Positions 50,196 to 58,482 of a stretch of DNA of 64,000 bases are shown piece by piece (position 1 is the first letter of the stretch; each line of letters starts with the position of its first letter). Source of the DNA: Acinetobacter gandensis (GTDB lineage Bacteria; Pseudomonadota; Gammaproteobacteria; Pseudomonadales; Moraxellaceae); NCBI RefSeq assembly GCF_001678755.1, contig NZ_LZDS01000005.1, positions 1 to 64,000 on the forward strand, given 5' to 3'. Under the pieces are notes generated by a model. That model saw nothing but the letters and a program-made list of their open reading frames with translations, searched no databases and had not been told where the DNA came from. Position numbers and translations under genes: made by a program.

Positions 50196-51383
50196 ATGAA
50201 CTTTCAGCGTATGACTGACCTCGATTTGGCAGGTAAGCGTGTTTTGATCCGCGAAGATCTAAACGTACCGGTTAAAAATGGCGTGATTACAAGTGATGCG
50301 CGTTTACGTGCAGCATTGCCAACAATTAAAGCAGCGGTAGAAAAAGGCGCTGCGGTAATGGTGTATTCACACTTAGGTCGTCCTGTTGAAGGTGAACCTA
50401 AAGCTGAACAATCTCTAGCACCTGTTGCGGCTTACCTAACAGAAGCTTTGGGTCAAGAAGTTCAATTAATTACTGATTATTTAGATGGTGTTGAAGTCGC
50501 AGCTGGTCAAGTTGTATTACTTGAAAACTGCCGTTTCAACGTCGGTGAAAAGAAAAACAACCCTGAATTGGCTGCTAAATATGCTGCACTTTGTGACGTT
50601 TACGTTATGGATGCATTTGGTACGGCACACCGTGCAGAAGCATCTACTGAAGGTGTAGCACGTTGTGCAAAAGTTGCGGCTGCTGGCCCGTTACTTGCTG
50701 CTGAATTAGATGCTTTAGGTCGTGCGCTTAAAACACCTGAAACACCAATGGTTGCAATTGTTGCTGGTTCAAAAGTTTCAACTAAGTTAGATGTATTAAC
50801 TTCACTTTCTGATATTTGTGATCAATTGATTGTTGGTGGTGGTATTGCGAATACCTTCTTAGCTGCTGCAGGCTTCAACGTAGGTAAATCATTGTGTGAA
50901 AATGATTTAATCGATACAGCAAAAGCAATTGCTGCAAAAGTTTCAGTGCCACTTCCAACTGACGTCGTGGTTGCAGATGCTTCAGAAATCAACTTTGATG
51001 ATTTCTTGGGTTCATTAGCAGCAGCCAAAGCAACTGTGAAAAAAGTTGAAGACGTTGCTGATAACGACATGATTTTAGATGTCGGCCCAGAAACTGCAAA
51101 AGCATTTGCTGAAATCTTAAAAACGTCTAAAACTATTCTTTGGAATGGCCCAGTAGGTGTGTTTGAAGTTGATCAATTTGGTGAAGGTACAAAAACTTTG
51201 TCTTTAGCAATTGCTGAATCTGCTGGTTTCTCTATTGCAGGTGGCGGTGATACTTTAGCTGCAATCGATAAATATGAAGTTGCAGACAAAATTGGTTACA
51301 TCTCTACAGGTGGTGGTGCATTCCTTGAATTTGTTGAAGGTAAAACACTTCCTGCAGTTGCTGCATTGCTTGATCGCGCATAA
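50196..51383 (+). CDS. pgk: phosphoglycerate kinase
   Basis: Pgk (395 residues) interconverts 1,3-bisphosphoglycerate and 3-phosphoglycerate in glycolysis and gluconeogenesis. Domain one has [22 protein letters not shown] and [12 protein letters not shown]; domain two has [31 protein letters not shown] and [12 protein letters not shown]. Length is normal and codon bias is high. It has AGAGAG upstream. fba follows after a small lipoprotein gene, so the two glycolytic genes are neighbours but separated by two terminators. Confidence 0.97.
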   Translation: MNFQRMTDLDLAGKRVLIREDLNVPVKNGVITSDARLRAALPTIKAAVEKGAAVMVYSHLGRPVEGEPKAEQSLAPVAAYLTEALGQEVQLITDYLDGVEVAAGQVVLLENCRFNVGEKKNNPELAAKYAALCDVYVMDAFGTAHRAEASTEGVARCAKVAAAGPLLAAELDALGRALKTPETPMVAIVAGSKVSTKLDVLTSLSDICDQLIVGGGIANTFLAAAGFNVGKSLCENDLIDTAKAIAAKVSVPLPTDVVVADASEINFDDFLGSLAAAKATVKKVEDVADNDMILDVGPETAKAFAEILKTSKTILWNGPVGVFEVDQFGEGTKTLSLAIAESAGFSIAGGGDTLAAIDKYEVADKIGYISTGGGAFLEFVEGKTLPAVAALLDRA

Positions 51384-51416
51384 TTTAAAATTTTCAATAA
51401 GATAGTGTATTCATTG

Positions 51417-51445
51417 AAAAGGCTAACTTCGGTTAGCCTTTTTTT
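51417..51445 (+). terminator. terminator of pgk
   Basis: AAAAGGCTAAC-ttcg-GTTAGCCTTTTTTT, a UUCG-capped perfect stem with seven T residues, 33 bp past the stop. Confidence 0.93.
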
Positions 51446-51533
51446 ATGGCTATTCATTTGAGCGTCATCAAAGTGCAATATTTCTGCAATAAAATTCTTC
51501 ACAATACTTAAGACGTTGCAGTAGGTAACACCA

Positions 51534-51812
51534 ATGAAATTAAAATTAGCTTTAGCTGTTCTTATGATTACACCATTAACACTTACAGCTTGTGCTAAAA
51601 AAGAACAAGCACCAGCAGCGGGCACAGAAGCTTCTGCTGTTGCAACTGATGATGTACAAACTACACCTGAGCAGCAAAAAGCCATTGATGCACTTGATAA
51701 GCCTGTATTAGACGAGAAAAATCAAGATGTTCCTGCAGAAGTAGCGAATGCACCCGCGGATGAAGCGACTGCTGATGCTGAAACAGCGGGTTCTGAAGCT
51801 GCTGCGCATTAA
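51534..51812 (+). CDS. small Ala-rich lipoprotein
   Basis: A 92-residue protein with a lipoprotein signal, MKLKLALAVLMITPLTLTAC, and lipobox LTAC (Cys20). The mature part is disordered-looking and rich in Ala, Glu, Asp and Pro (for example VPAEVANAPADEATADAE). No catalytic motif. The acidic, low-complexity chain after the acyl anchor suggests a periplasmic or surface spacer. It has its own terminator and sits between pgk and fba. Function unknown. Confidence 0.8.
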   Translation: MKLKLALAVLMITPLTLTACAKKEQAPAAGTEASAVATDDVQTTPEQQKAIDALDKPVLDEKNQDVPAEVANAPADEATADAETAGSEAAAH

Positions 51813-51829
51813 GAATGTAGTGTTTATTT

Positions 51830-51862
51830 AAAAAGTCCCTGCAAATGCAGGGTTTTTTTTTA
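51830..51862 (+). terminator. terminator of the small lipoprotein gene
   Basis: AAAAAGTCCCTGC-aaat-GCAGGGTTTTTTTTT with a nine-T tail, 17 bp past the stop. Confidence 0.92.
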
Positions 51863-51933
51863 AATAGTGTTATTTGTTGCTGAATTGAAATGATTGAACA
51901 TGTAGAATATGCGGCATTACCTGGGAGGATATT

Positions 51934-52971
51934 ATGGCTCTTATTTCATTGCGCCAGCTCTTGGATCACGCCGGCGAACATGCTTACGGCGTACCAGCAT
52001 TCAACGTAAACAACTTAGAACAAATGCGTGCAATTATGCTTGCAGCAGATGCAACGAATTCACCTGTAATCGTACAAGCATCTGCGGGTGCGCGTAAATA
52101 TGCAGGCGCTCCGTTCTTACGTCATTTGATTTTGGCAGCGATCGAAGAATGGCCACACATTCCAGTGGTTATGCACCAAGACCATGGTACAAGCCCTGAC
52201 GTATGTCAACGTTCGATTCAACTTGGCTTTTCATCAGTAATGATGGATGGTTCACTTGGTGAAGATGGTAAAACTCCAACTTCATACGAATACAACGTAG
52301 ACGTTACTCGTCGTACAGTTGCAATGGCACATGCATGTGGCGTTTCTGTAGAAGGCGAAATTGGTTGCTTAGGTAGCCTTGAAACAGGTATGGCGGGTGA
52401 AGAAGATGGCGTAGGCGCTGAAGGCGTTCTTGACCATTCTCAATTACTTACATCTGTTGAAGAAGCTCGTTCATTCGTATCAGATACGAATGTTGATGCG
52501 CTTGCTATTGCAGTAGGTACTTCACACGGTGCGTACAAATTTACACGTCCACCTACAGGCGACATTCTAGCAATTGACCGTATCAAAGAAATTCATGCTG
52601 CGTTACCAAATACGCATCTTGTTATGCATGGCTCAAGCTCAGTGCCACAAGAATGGTTAGCTGTAATCAATGAATATGGCGGTAACATCGGCGAAACTTA
52701 CGGTGTTCCTGTAGAGCAACTTGTAGATGCAATCAAACACGGTGTTCGTAAAATTAACATCGATACTGATTTACGTCTTGCTTCTACTGGTGCAATGCGT
52801 CGTATGATGGCTGAAAAACCAGCTGAATTCGATCCACGTAAATTCTTTGCTGCGACTGTAGATACAATGAAACAAATTTGTATCGACCGTTACGAAGCAT
52901 TCGGTACAGCAGGTAATGCTGACAAGATTCGCCCAATTTCTTTAGAGAAAATGGTGAGTCACTATAAATAA
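51934..52971 (+). CDS. fba: class II fructose-bisphosphate aldolase
   Basis: Fba (345 residues) cleaves or forms fructose-1,6-bisphosphate with a zinc ion. The Calvin-cycle subtype shows [26 protein letters not shown] at its start region, the zinc ligands in [29 protein letters not shown] and VMHGSSSVP, and the loop [18 protein letters not shown] precedes the ATG. High codon bias. In organisms without phosphofructokinase, as in most Acinetobacter, it works mainly in gluconeogenesis. Confidence 0.96.
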   Translation: MALISLRQLLDHAGEHAYGVPAFNVNNLEQMRAIMLAADATNSPVIVQASAGARKYAGAPFLRHLILAAIEEWPHIPVVMHQDHGTSPDVCQRSIQLGFSSVMMDGSLGEDGKTPTSYEYNVDVTRRTVAMAHACGVSVEGEIGCLGSLETGMAGEEDGVGAEGVLDHSQLLTSVEEARSFVSDTNVDALAIAVGTSHGAYKFTRPPTGDILAIDRIKEIHAALPNTHLVMHGSSSVPQEWLAVINEYGGNIGETYGVPVEQLVDAIKHGVRKINIDTDLRLASTGAMRRMMAEKPAEFDPRKFFAATVDTMKQICIDRYEAFGTAGNADKIRPISLEKMVSHYK

Positions 52972-52996
52972 TCTTTCATAGATCGATTATTTTGTA

Positions 52997-53026
52997 AGAA
53001 AAGCCCACTTCATGTGGGCTTTTCTT
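52997..53026 (+). terminator. terminator of fba
   Basis: AGAAAAGCCCAC-ttcat-GTGGGCTTTTCT stem with T-rich tail, 26 bp past the stop. Confidence 0.9.
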
Positions 53027-53078
53027 TATCATAATAAAAAACTGTTTATTTACTTCACTTTAATAACAAGAGCATGCA

Positions 53079-53936
53079 ATGGAATTAATTTTTGCTGCGG
53101 CAATATGCAGTGTCCTTGTTTCGATCGTACTGAAAGCATGTCGAGCGAAAGGTTTTAACCCTGTACAAATGATTACGTGGAATTATGCTTCGGCAAGTTT
53201 ACTGTGCTTTTTATGGTTTAAGCCAGACTTAGCACACATCTCCATATATAAAACGCCATGGATTTTAATTGTCGCATTGGGTGTCCTATTACCGGCAATT
53301 TTTTACTGTCTTGCACGCTCTTTGCAAACAGCTGGTATTTTAAAGACTGAACTTGCACAGCGACTATCTGTGGTTTTATCGCTCTGTGCTGCTTATTTTG
53401 TTTTTAACGAATATTTTAATGCGATCAAGTTGGTTGGCATCGCATTAGGTGTATTGGCAGTACTGCTGATCTTATTTTCACAACGAAAAGGCAATGCCAA
53501 TAATGATAATTCGGGGATTATTTTTTTATTAAGTGTATGGGCAGGCTATGCATTGATTGATGTATTGCTAAAATTCGCATCGGGTTTGGGCATGCAGTTT
53601 GCTGTAACACTCAATTTGGTCTTTATTTGTGCATTTATCCTGTCGTCGATTTATAACCTCGTCCAATATAGTAATTTAGGTCAAACTAAAAATATCATCG
53701 CAGGTTTGGGACTTGGGGTACTTAATTTTGCCAATATTGCACTTTATGTAAAAGCACATATGTTATTAAAAGAAACACCTGCAGTTGTTTTCGCAGGAAT
53801 GAATATTTTGGTGGTGATTTTTGGTGTAGTTGCAGGACTGATCATCTTTAAAGAGCGCCTCAGAACTGCAACGGTATTTGGTTTGATTGCCGGTATTATG
53901 AGTGTCGTTTGCTTAGCATATGCCATGTCTCTTTAA
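53079..53936 (+). CDS. EamA-type drug/metabolite transporter (DMT family)
   Basis: A 285-residue inner-membrane protein with about ten hydrophobic helices in two EamA halves. The first half ends with LAQRLSVVLSLCAAYFVFNEYFN-like features (shown as QRLSVVLSLCAAYFVF) and the second with VFAGMNILVVIFGVVAGLIIF and KERL, the usual E-R pattern at the end of the repeat. DMT members export or import amino acids and other small molecules; the substrate is unknown. Its 3' end overlaps the convergent zinc-ribbon gene by 41 bp. Confidence 0.85.
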   Translation: MELIFAAAICSVLVSIVLKACRAKGFNPVQMITWNYASASLLCFLWFKPDLAHISIYKTPWILIVALGVLLPAIFYCLARSLQTAGILKTELAQRLSVVLSLCAAYFVFNEYFNAIKLVGIALGVLAVLLILFSQRKGNANNDNSGIIFLLSVWAGYALIDVLLKFASGLGMQFAVTLNLVFICAFILSSIYNLVQYSNLGQTKNIIAGLGLGVLNFANIALYVKAHMLLKETPAVVFAGMNILVVIFGVVAGLIIFKERLRTATVFGLIAGIMSVVCLAYAMSL

Positions 53937-54126
53937 GATAGCTTGACGCAAATATCATTGGATGATGGAACACATCTCCCATTTCTGCGACACCCATTAA
54001 TAAGCCGGCTTTCTGACAATCAGGGCAAGTCGGGTAATGGTGATCTTCATATTGATAATGGTGAACATAGCAATGATTGCAGTGCGTGCACTCAAACTTC
54101 ATGGGCATTTTAAGAAGATAGGACAT
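53896..54126 (-). CDS. zinc-ribbon mini-protein (copy A)
   Basis: A 76-residue protein with two Cys pairs in FECTHCNHCYVHHY and YPTCPDCQKAGLL, the classic zinc-ribbon spacing. The rest is helical (SSYLKETWHML). It shares layout and several residues with the neighbour at 54288, so they are tandem paralogues. Function unknown; small zinc ribbons can bind nucleic acids or proteins. The tail overlaps the end of the convergent DMT gene. An AGGTGAAGC sequence lies before the ATG. Confidence 0.72.
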   Translation of the reverse strand: MSYLLKMPMKFECTHCNHCYVHHYQYEDHHYPTCPDCQKAGLLMGVAEMGDVFHHPMIFASSYLKETWHMLSKRHS

Positions 54127-54242
54127 GCTTCACCTCGCTGATATTGTTGTTTTGATAGATAGAACTCAGCAAAAAATAGACCAAGTCGCTGTAAAAATGG
54201 CCAAAATGGAGTTGCGATATTGTTTCAGAATATATGCAAAAT

Positions 54243-54275
54243 AAAAAAAACCCTCAGTTTAGAGGGCTTTGTTTT
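54243..54275 (-). terminator. terminator of zinc-ribbon copy B
   Basis: CCCTC-agttta-GAGGG stem with a T run on the minus strand (complement of 54244-54250), 13 bp past the stop at 54288. Confidence 0.8.
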
Positions 54276-54287
54276 ATTGGACTTATT

Positions 54288-54521
54288 TTATCGACTGAAT
54301 TGTTGAAAGCGTTGTAGGGTATTTTCTAAATAGCATTTGCCAATTGCGACAGGGTGCTTCCAAAGGTCTTGTTTTTCAATTGTCCCTTGCAATTGACCTG
54401 GTTTCTGACAGGTAGGGCAGTTTGGATAGCTATGTAGCATGTCGCTAAAATAACGCTGTATATAAACTGTATTACATGAGGTGCAATTAAATTTCATCGG
54501 TAATTTTATTGAAGTCGGCAT
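54288..54521 (-). CDS. zinc-ribbon mini-protein (copy B)
   Basis: A 77-residue paralogue of copy A. It shows KLPMKFNCTSCNTVYIQRY, YPNCPTCQKPGQLQG and a helical end, ENTLQRFQQF. The ATG at 54519-54521 aligns with copy A; an upstream ATG would add ten residues. Both copies keep PMKF-x-C-x-x-C and Y-P-x-C-P-x-C-Q-K. They are separated by a terminator, so each may be its own unit. Function unknown. Confidence 0.75.
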   Translation of the reverse strand: MPTSIKLPMKFNCTSCNTVYIQRYFSDMLHSYPNCPTCQKPGQLQGTIEKQDLWKHPVAIGKCYLENTLQRFQQFSR

Positions 54522-54593
54522 GTGGGAGAGACCTAAGTTTATTTTGTGCAAAATATACGCGATAAATGTTTAATTAATAAGTCCCGAAATGAC

Positions 54594-54618
54594 AAAAAAG
54601 GGACTTTAAAGCCCCTTT
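54594..54618 (-). terminator. terminator of nfsB
   Basis: AAAGGG-actttaaagc-CCCTTT stem with a T run (TTTTTTGTC) on the minus strand, about 20 bp past the nfsB stop. Confidence 0.8.
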
Positions 54619-54637
54619 CGTCGGTTTTATAGAAAGA

Positions 54638-55291
54638 TTAGAGATGTGTGAAAATTTCTTCTGCTTTCAGGCGTGATTTTGGTAATTTTGCATTGAAGTC
54701 ATTTTCGCTGCGATAACCTAAAGTCATAATCACCGATGGAATTAAGCCGTTTTCTGTCAAGCCTAACTCGTCGCTAATAATTGCTTCATCAAAACCACCA
54801 ATTGGGGTTGCATCCACGCCTTCAATACCCGCAGCCAATAGCATTTGACCAAGTGCAATAAAGGTTTGATTTTCAGCCCAACGTTGAATATCACCTTTTT
54901 CATTGCGGTAATAGTCAACATACCCTGTACGACTATCTTTTTGACCTTGCTTGGCCTTGTCATCTTTAAAACGACCACTGAGGTCATCTTGGTTTAAAAG
55001 ATTGTCTAAATGTTCAGAAGTAATATCCGCCTTAGTACAAAATAAAATCGTATGAGATGAGTCCAAAACTTTTGGTGCGTTATAGGCATATTTGCCAACA
55101 AGAGCTTGGGCAATGCGTTGTTTAGCAGCATCATTATCTGCAATAAAAAAGTGCCATGGTTGAATGTTAATTGATGATGGTGCTAAACGTAGTATTTGTA
55201 ATAAACGCTCAAATTGTTCTTGTGGGATCTTTTTTTTAGGATCGTAAGCTTTTGTGGTGTAGCGTTGTTTTGATACGTTTAACAAATCCAT
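54638..55291 (-). CDS. nfsB: oxygen-insensitive NAD(P)H nitroreductase
   Basis: A 217-residue flavoenzyme of the NfsB group. It begins MDLLNVSKQRYTTKAYDP, has LRLAPSSINIQPWHFFIAD (FMN-binding), GIEGVDATPIGGFDEAIISD and ends KLPKSRLKAEEIFTHL, all close to E. coli NfsB. It reduces nitroaromatics and quinones and is cytosolic. Loss-of-function confers nitrofuran resistance in E. coli. It stands alone, opposite the aldolase gene with a 250-bp divergent spacer. Confidence 0.93.
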   Translation of the reverse strand: MDLLNVSKQRYTTKAYDPKKKIPQEQFERLLQILRLAPSSINIQPWHFFIADNDAAKQRIAQALVGKYAYNAPKVLDSSHTILFCTKADITSEHLDNLLNQDDLSGRFKDDKAKQGQKDSRTGYVDYYRNEKGDIQRWAENQTFIALGQMLLAAGIEGVDATPIGGFDEAIISDELGLTENGLIPSVIMTLGYRSENDFNAKLPKSRLKAEEIFTHL

Positions 55292-55543
55292 CGTAATTCT
55301 CCAATTAGATATAGCGTTATTTTAACGGATTTAAGCACTTGAGGTCTAAGCAGTTTATTTTCCAACAATAGATCTTAGTCGTATAAGCTGTGGGGAATAG
55401 AGCTAAATATAACAATTTATAGTGAAATATTACTGTATTAGAGTTATATAAAATCATGACATAGATAAATGCTATTGGTACTTTTTGCCAAAAGGCGTTT
55501 AATCAAGATGAGTGAATCATAGTTTTAGCATGAGTAAACAGCG

Positions 55544-56338
55544 ATGGATTACACCAATCATTTTAAACAGAAGCTAAAAACCGAACAGCAGATTGGTTTG
55601 TGGGTGGGCCTAGCGGATGCCTATGGAACTGAGATTGCAGCCAATGCAGGTTATGACTGGTTGTTAATTGATGGAGAACATGCGCCAAGTGATTTGCGTA
55701 CCACATTGTCACAATTACAAAGTATTGCCGCTTATCCTTCACAAGCAGTCGTACGACCACCAATTGGTAGCGTGCAACTGATTAAACAATTATTAGATAT
55801 TGGTGCACAGACCCTGTTAATACCAATGATTGAGACCGTTGAACAGGCTGAATTGATGGTAAAAGCAGTGCGTTATCCACCCGAGGGTATACGTGGTGTA
55901 GGAGCGGCACTTGCACGTGCGACACGTTGGAACAGCATCACAGACTACTATGCGACTGCACATGAAAATATTTGCCTATTGATTCAAATTGAGTCTGTAG
56001 AAGGGATAAAAAACCTAGACGAAATTTTAAAAATTGAAGGCATTGATGGTGTATTTATTGGTGCTGTAGATTTGTCTGCAACGATGGGTTATCAAGGTAA
56101 TCCAAATCATCCTGAAGTACAAAAAACAGTCATTAATGCAATTCAACGTATTCGTGCCGCGGGGAAGGCAGCAGGGATATTATCAACCTTGCACGAAGCA
56201 ACTCAAAAGTACTTGGAGCTCGGAACAGAATTTGTAGCTGTGGGCGTTGATACCAGTGTGTTAATGAACTCGCTAAAAGAATTGCTATCTAAATACAAAG
56301 CAGATGCGCCTATTGTAAAATCTGAAGGTGGTTATTAA
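55544..56338 (+). CDS. HpcH/HpaI-family class II aldolase
   Basis: A 264-residue aldolase of the HpcH/HpaI type, which cleave 4-hydroxy-2-oxo acids to pyruvate and an aldehyde using a divalent metal. Motifs are DWLLIDGEHAPSDLRTTLSQ, VRPPIGSVQLIKQLLDIGAQ, PPEGIRGVGAALARATRW, IQIESVEGIKNL and GVFIGAVDLSATMGYQGN. Substrate may be 4-hydroxy-2-oxoheptanedioate or a short homologue (HpaI/GarL-like). No aromatic-degradation genes flank it. A weak GCGATGG start context is visible. Confidence 0.88.
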   Translation: MDYTNHFKQKLKTEQQIGLWVGLADAYGTEIAANAGYDWLLIDGEHAPSDLRTTLSQLQSIAAYPSQAVVRPPIGSVQLIKQLLDIGAQTLLIPMIETVEQAELMVKAVRYPPEGIRGVGAALARATRWNSITDYYATAHENICLLIQIESVEGIKNLDEILKIEGIDGVFIGAVDLSATMGYQGNPNHPEVQKTVINAIQRIRAAGKAAGILSTLHEATQKYLELGTEFVAVGVDTSVLMNSLKELLSKYKADAPIVKSEGGY

Positions 56339-56367
56339 ATTTCTAAAATTTAAATACATATATATCT

Positions 56368-56398
56368 GAAAAAGCGGCTGATGAAGTCGCTTTTTCTA
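56368..56398 (+). terminator. terminator after the aldolase gene
   Basis: GAAAAAGCG (56368-56376) pairs with CGCTTTTTC (56388-56396) around an 11-nt loop with T residues in the 3' arm; 30 bp past the aldolase stop. Confidence 0.8.
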
Positions 56399-56710
56399 TA
56401 CTATAATTTTTGGTAGTGTTTAAAAGCTAACAGCTAATTTAAGTTGTGAGTTATATTGATAAGACTATTTTTAGCAGATGCATGTTATATAAATTTGCTT
56501 TTTTGTTGGAAATGGTGTATAAAACGGCCACTTCAGAGTAAGTATTGTTCTTACTATTTTTTTTAGCTTTTTGTGATTTATTTTTTCAGTCGTTTTAATT
56601 AATTTGAATCTGAAAATAATTGATGTACCCACATACTGTAACAACAGAAATATTATTAAATTTGTTTTTATTAATCTCTTCGCGTTCAATCACAAAAGCT
56701 CATATCATGA
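56399..56710 (+). other. AT-rich intergenic region
   Basis: About 310 bp between the aldolase terminator and the 56711 gene. A minus-strand frame of 72 codons exists here but it has poor coding character and no ribosome site, so no gene is called. No repeat or RNA signature was seen. Confidence 0.5.
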
Positions 56711-56935
56711 GTGAATATTTTGAAAAATTTAAATGAAAGTTATATCGCTACCGCTGTAAATGGTGGCGAAATCAGTGTGAAATTAATTCCGTTACAACGT
56801 AAGCAAAGTACACCGAATGGTTTTATTATGGTGGATGTTGGTCAAATGGTTGAGCTTGAATCGGGACAAATTTTACCGTTAAATATGGATGGTAAAAGTT
56901 TCTATACAGGCATTAATCAAATGTATCGTTTGTAA
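56711..56935 (+). CDS. small hypothetical protein, non-ATG start
   Basis: A 74-residue protein I cannot assign. The only good frame starts at a GTG (56711-56713), with no ATG until residue 34, so the start is uncertain. The product appears beta-rich (TAVNGGEISVKLIPL, GFIMVDVGQMVELESG) and soluble. The ATG of an overlapping frame four bases upstream is a false start. It is followed by a shared terminator with convergent lpxH. Confidence 0.55.
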   Translation: MNILKNLNESYIATAVNGGEISVKLIPLQRKQSTPNGFIMVDVGQMVELESGQILPLNMDGKSFYTGINQMYRL

Positions 56936-56964
56936 TAGAAATAAAAGTTTAAACTTAGTTCTAT

Positions 56965-56996
56965 AAAAAAGTGGTGTTTAATAACACCACTTTTTT
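56965..56996. terminator. terminator overlapping the lpxH stop codon
   Basis: AAAAAAGTGGTGTT-taat-AACACCACTTTTTT is a perfect 14-bp stem. On the minus strand its 5' arm encodes the last residues (Lys-Lys-Trp-Cys-Tyr) and stop of lpxH, so coding and terminator functions overlap. Confidence 0.9.
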
Positions 56997-57697
56997 AATT
57001 CTAGGGAGTGGATGGTTTGTTCAAGCTGAATTTCTAAAATCTGCGCTTCATGTTCACGCCAATCACCTAGAACGATTCGTTTTTTATCTTGTATCTGATG
57101 AATATTTGGGCGATGCGTATGTCCATGAATCAATACATCGACATTTTCTAGCGCCAAATTTACAGCTTGTGCATTTACATCCATAATGTCATAGGACTTC
57201 ACTTGCTTGGTTTCGGCACTTTTTTTACGGAAGCCATTGGCAATTTTTTGCCTGAAGCTCAGCGGCAGACTTTTTAAAAAGCCGAGTAAAAGTGGATTGC
57301 GAATAATCTTTCGAAATTTCTGGTAAGACACATCATCGGTACAGAGTAAGTCACCATGTTCTAAACGGATTTTGATTGTCCCAATGCTTAGATGATCAAT
57401 GTCTTGAAGTAAATGGCCGTTAAATTTATCTAAGAATTTTTGACCCAGTGCAAAATCACGATTGCCGACTTGAAAGTAAATTTGATTGTTAGCTTCGGTA
57501 AAAACTTTTAAGGCATGAATGATTTCGTCTAACCACGGGGCAGTGAAGTCATCACCAATCCATGCATTAAACCAGTCGCCTAAAATATAAAGCTGGGTAT
57601 TTTGATTTTTGTATTGATCTAACAAAGCTAAAAACCCCCGAACGAGTCGAGGGTGTTCAGGTGACAAATGTAAATCAGAGATAAACAGATAGGTCAC
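56978..57697 (-). CDS. lpxH: UDP-2,3-diacylglucosamine diphosphatase, GTG start
   Basis: LpxH (239 residues) hydrolyses UDP-2,3-diacylglucosamine to lipid X, the step after LpxA, LpxC and LpxD. It is a calcineurin-like metallophosphatase: LFISDLHLSPEHPR holds the first Asp and His, LGDWFNAWIGDD the second, GNRDFALG the third and HGHTHRP the last His. The start is best placed at the GTG (57695-57697), with AAGGA eight bases before; upstream in-frame codons fall in a hairpin. The family length of about 240 residues agrees. Confidence 0.93.
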   Translation of the reverse strand: MTYLFISDLHLSPEHPRLVRGFLALLDQYKNQNTQLYILGDWFNAWIGDDFTAPWLDEIIHALKVFTEANNQIYFQVGNRDFALGQKFLDKFNGHLLQDIDHLSIGTIKIRLEHGDLLCTDDVSYQKFRKIIRNPLLLGFLKSLPLSFRQKIANGFRKKSAETKQVKSYDIMDVNAQAVNLALENVDVLIHGHTHRPNIHQIQDKKRIVLGDWREHEAQILEIQLEQTIHSLELKKWCY

Positions 57698-57719
57698 GGA
57701 TCTTTTCCTTAGCATCCTC

Positions 57720-57779
57720 AAGGTTTCTCTAGATAGAGAAACCTTTTTCATTACTCCATTTTAAAGCGATGCTTTAAAA
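57720..57779 (-). promoter_or_regulatory. two consecutive perfect hairpins before lpxH
   Basis: AAGGTTTCTC (57720-57729) with GAGAAACCTT (57736-57745) and TTTTAAAGC (57759-57767) with GCTTTAAAA (57771-57779) lie in the 109 bp between ppiB and lpxH on the minus strand. The first is just above the lpxH ribosome site, suggesting leader control or a transcription end for ppiB. Confidence 0.5.
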
Positions 57780-57806
57780 CTCATAAAGAATGGAGAGGAC
57801 GTTTTT

Positions 57807-58316
57807 TTATTCAGAAATGATTTTAGCTGATTCGATCACAACGTTCTCAAGAGGAACGTCTGCGTGGTAGCCACGGTTACCAGTACGAACGCCTTTGATC
57901 GCATCAACAACGTCAAGACCTTCAGTTACTTTACCAAATACTGCATAACCCCAACCTTGTGCTGTTTTACCAGTGTGGTTAAGGAAAGAGTTGTTTTTCA
58001 CATTAATGAAGAACTGAGCTGAAGCAGAGTGAGGTGCTTGTGTACGAGCCATAGCAATTGTGCCAGCTTCGTTGCTTAAACCGTTGTCAGCTTCGTTTTC
58101 AATAGAATCACGAGTCGTTTTTTCTTTGAAGTTTTCATCCATGCCACCGCCTTGGATCATGAAACCATCAATTACACGGTGGAAAATAACGCCGTCATAG
58201 AAACCGTCACGAACATACTGTAAGAAGTTTTCAGCAGTTTTAGGTGCTTTTTCAGTGTTAAGCTCAAGAACAATACGACCTTTATTGGTGTTTAATTCAA
58301 CTTGAGGAAAACTCAT
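57807..58316 (-). CDS. ppiB: peptidyl-prolyl cis-trans isomerase, cyclophilin type
   Basis: A 169-residue cyclophilin without signal peptide, so cytosolic. Visible motifs are [20 protein letters not shown] with the catalytic Arg, the FMIQGGGMD loop, [18 protein letters not shown] and [15 protein letters not shown]. It catalyses proline isomerisation in folding. The length and sequence match PpiB. It is upstream of lpxH in the same orientation. Confidence 0.95.
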   Translation of the reverse strand: MSFPQVELNTNKGRIVLELNTEKAPKTAENFLQYVRDGFYDGVIFHRVIDGFMIQGGGMDENFKEKTTRDSIENEADNGLSNEAGTIAMARTQAPHSASAQFFINVKNNSFLNHTGKTAQGWGYAVFGKVTEGLDVVDAIKGVRTGNRGYHADVPLENVVIESAKIISE

Positions 58317-58482
58317 TGTGTAATCTCCTATACATGGACATGAAAGCCATGGGTTTTTTGGTTGTGAGAAGCATAAGCAAACTGTAAACTACAAGGCAAG
58401 TAAAAACGTTACTTTCTTTGTTAAAAATGAAGAAAAGCGTTTTAATTGTCCTATTTTTCAATTTATAAGTGATTTTATTACC

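Noticed and set aside
56471..56689. Minus-strand 72-codon frame
   Set aside because: Very AT-rich with Lys/Ile/Asn composition, no ribosome site, and no domain; likely chance.
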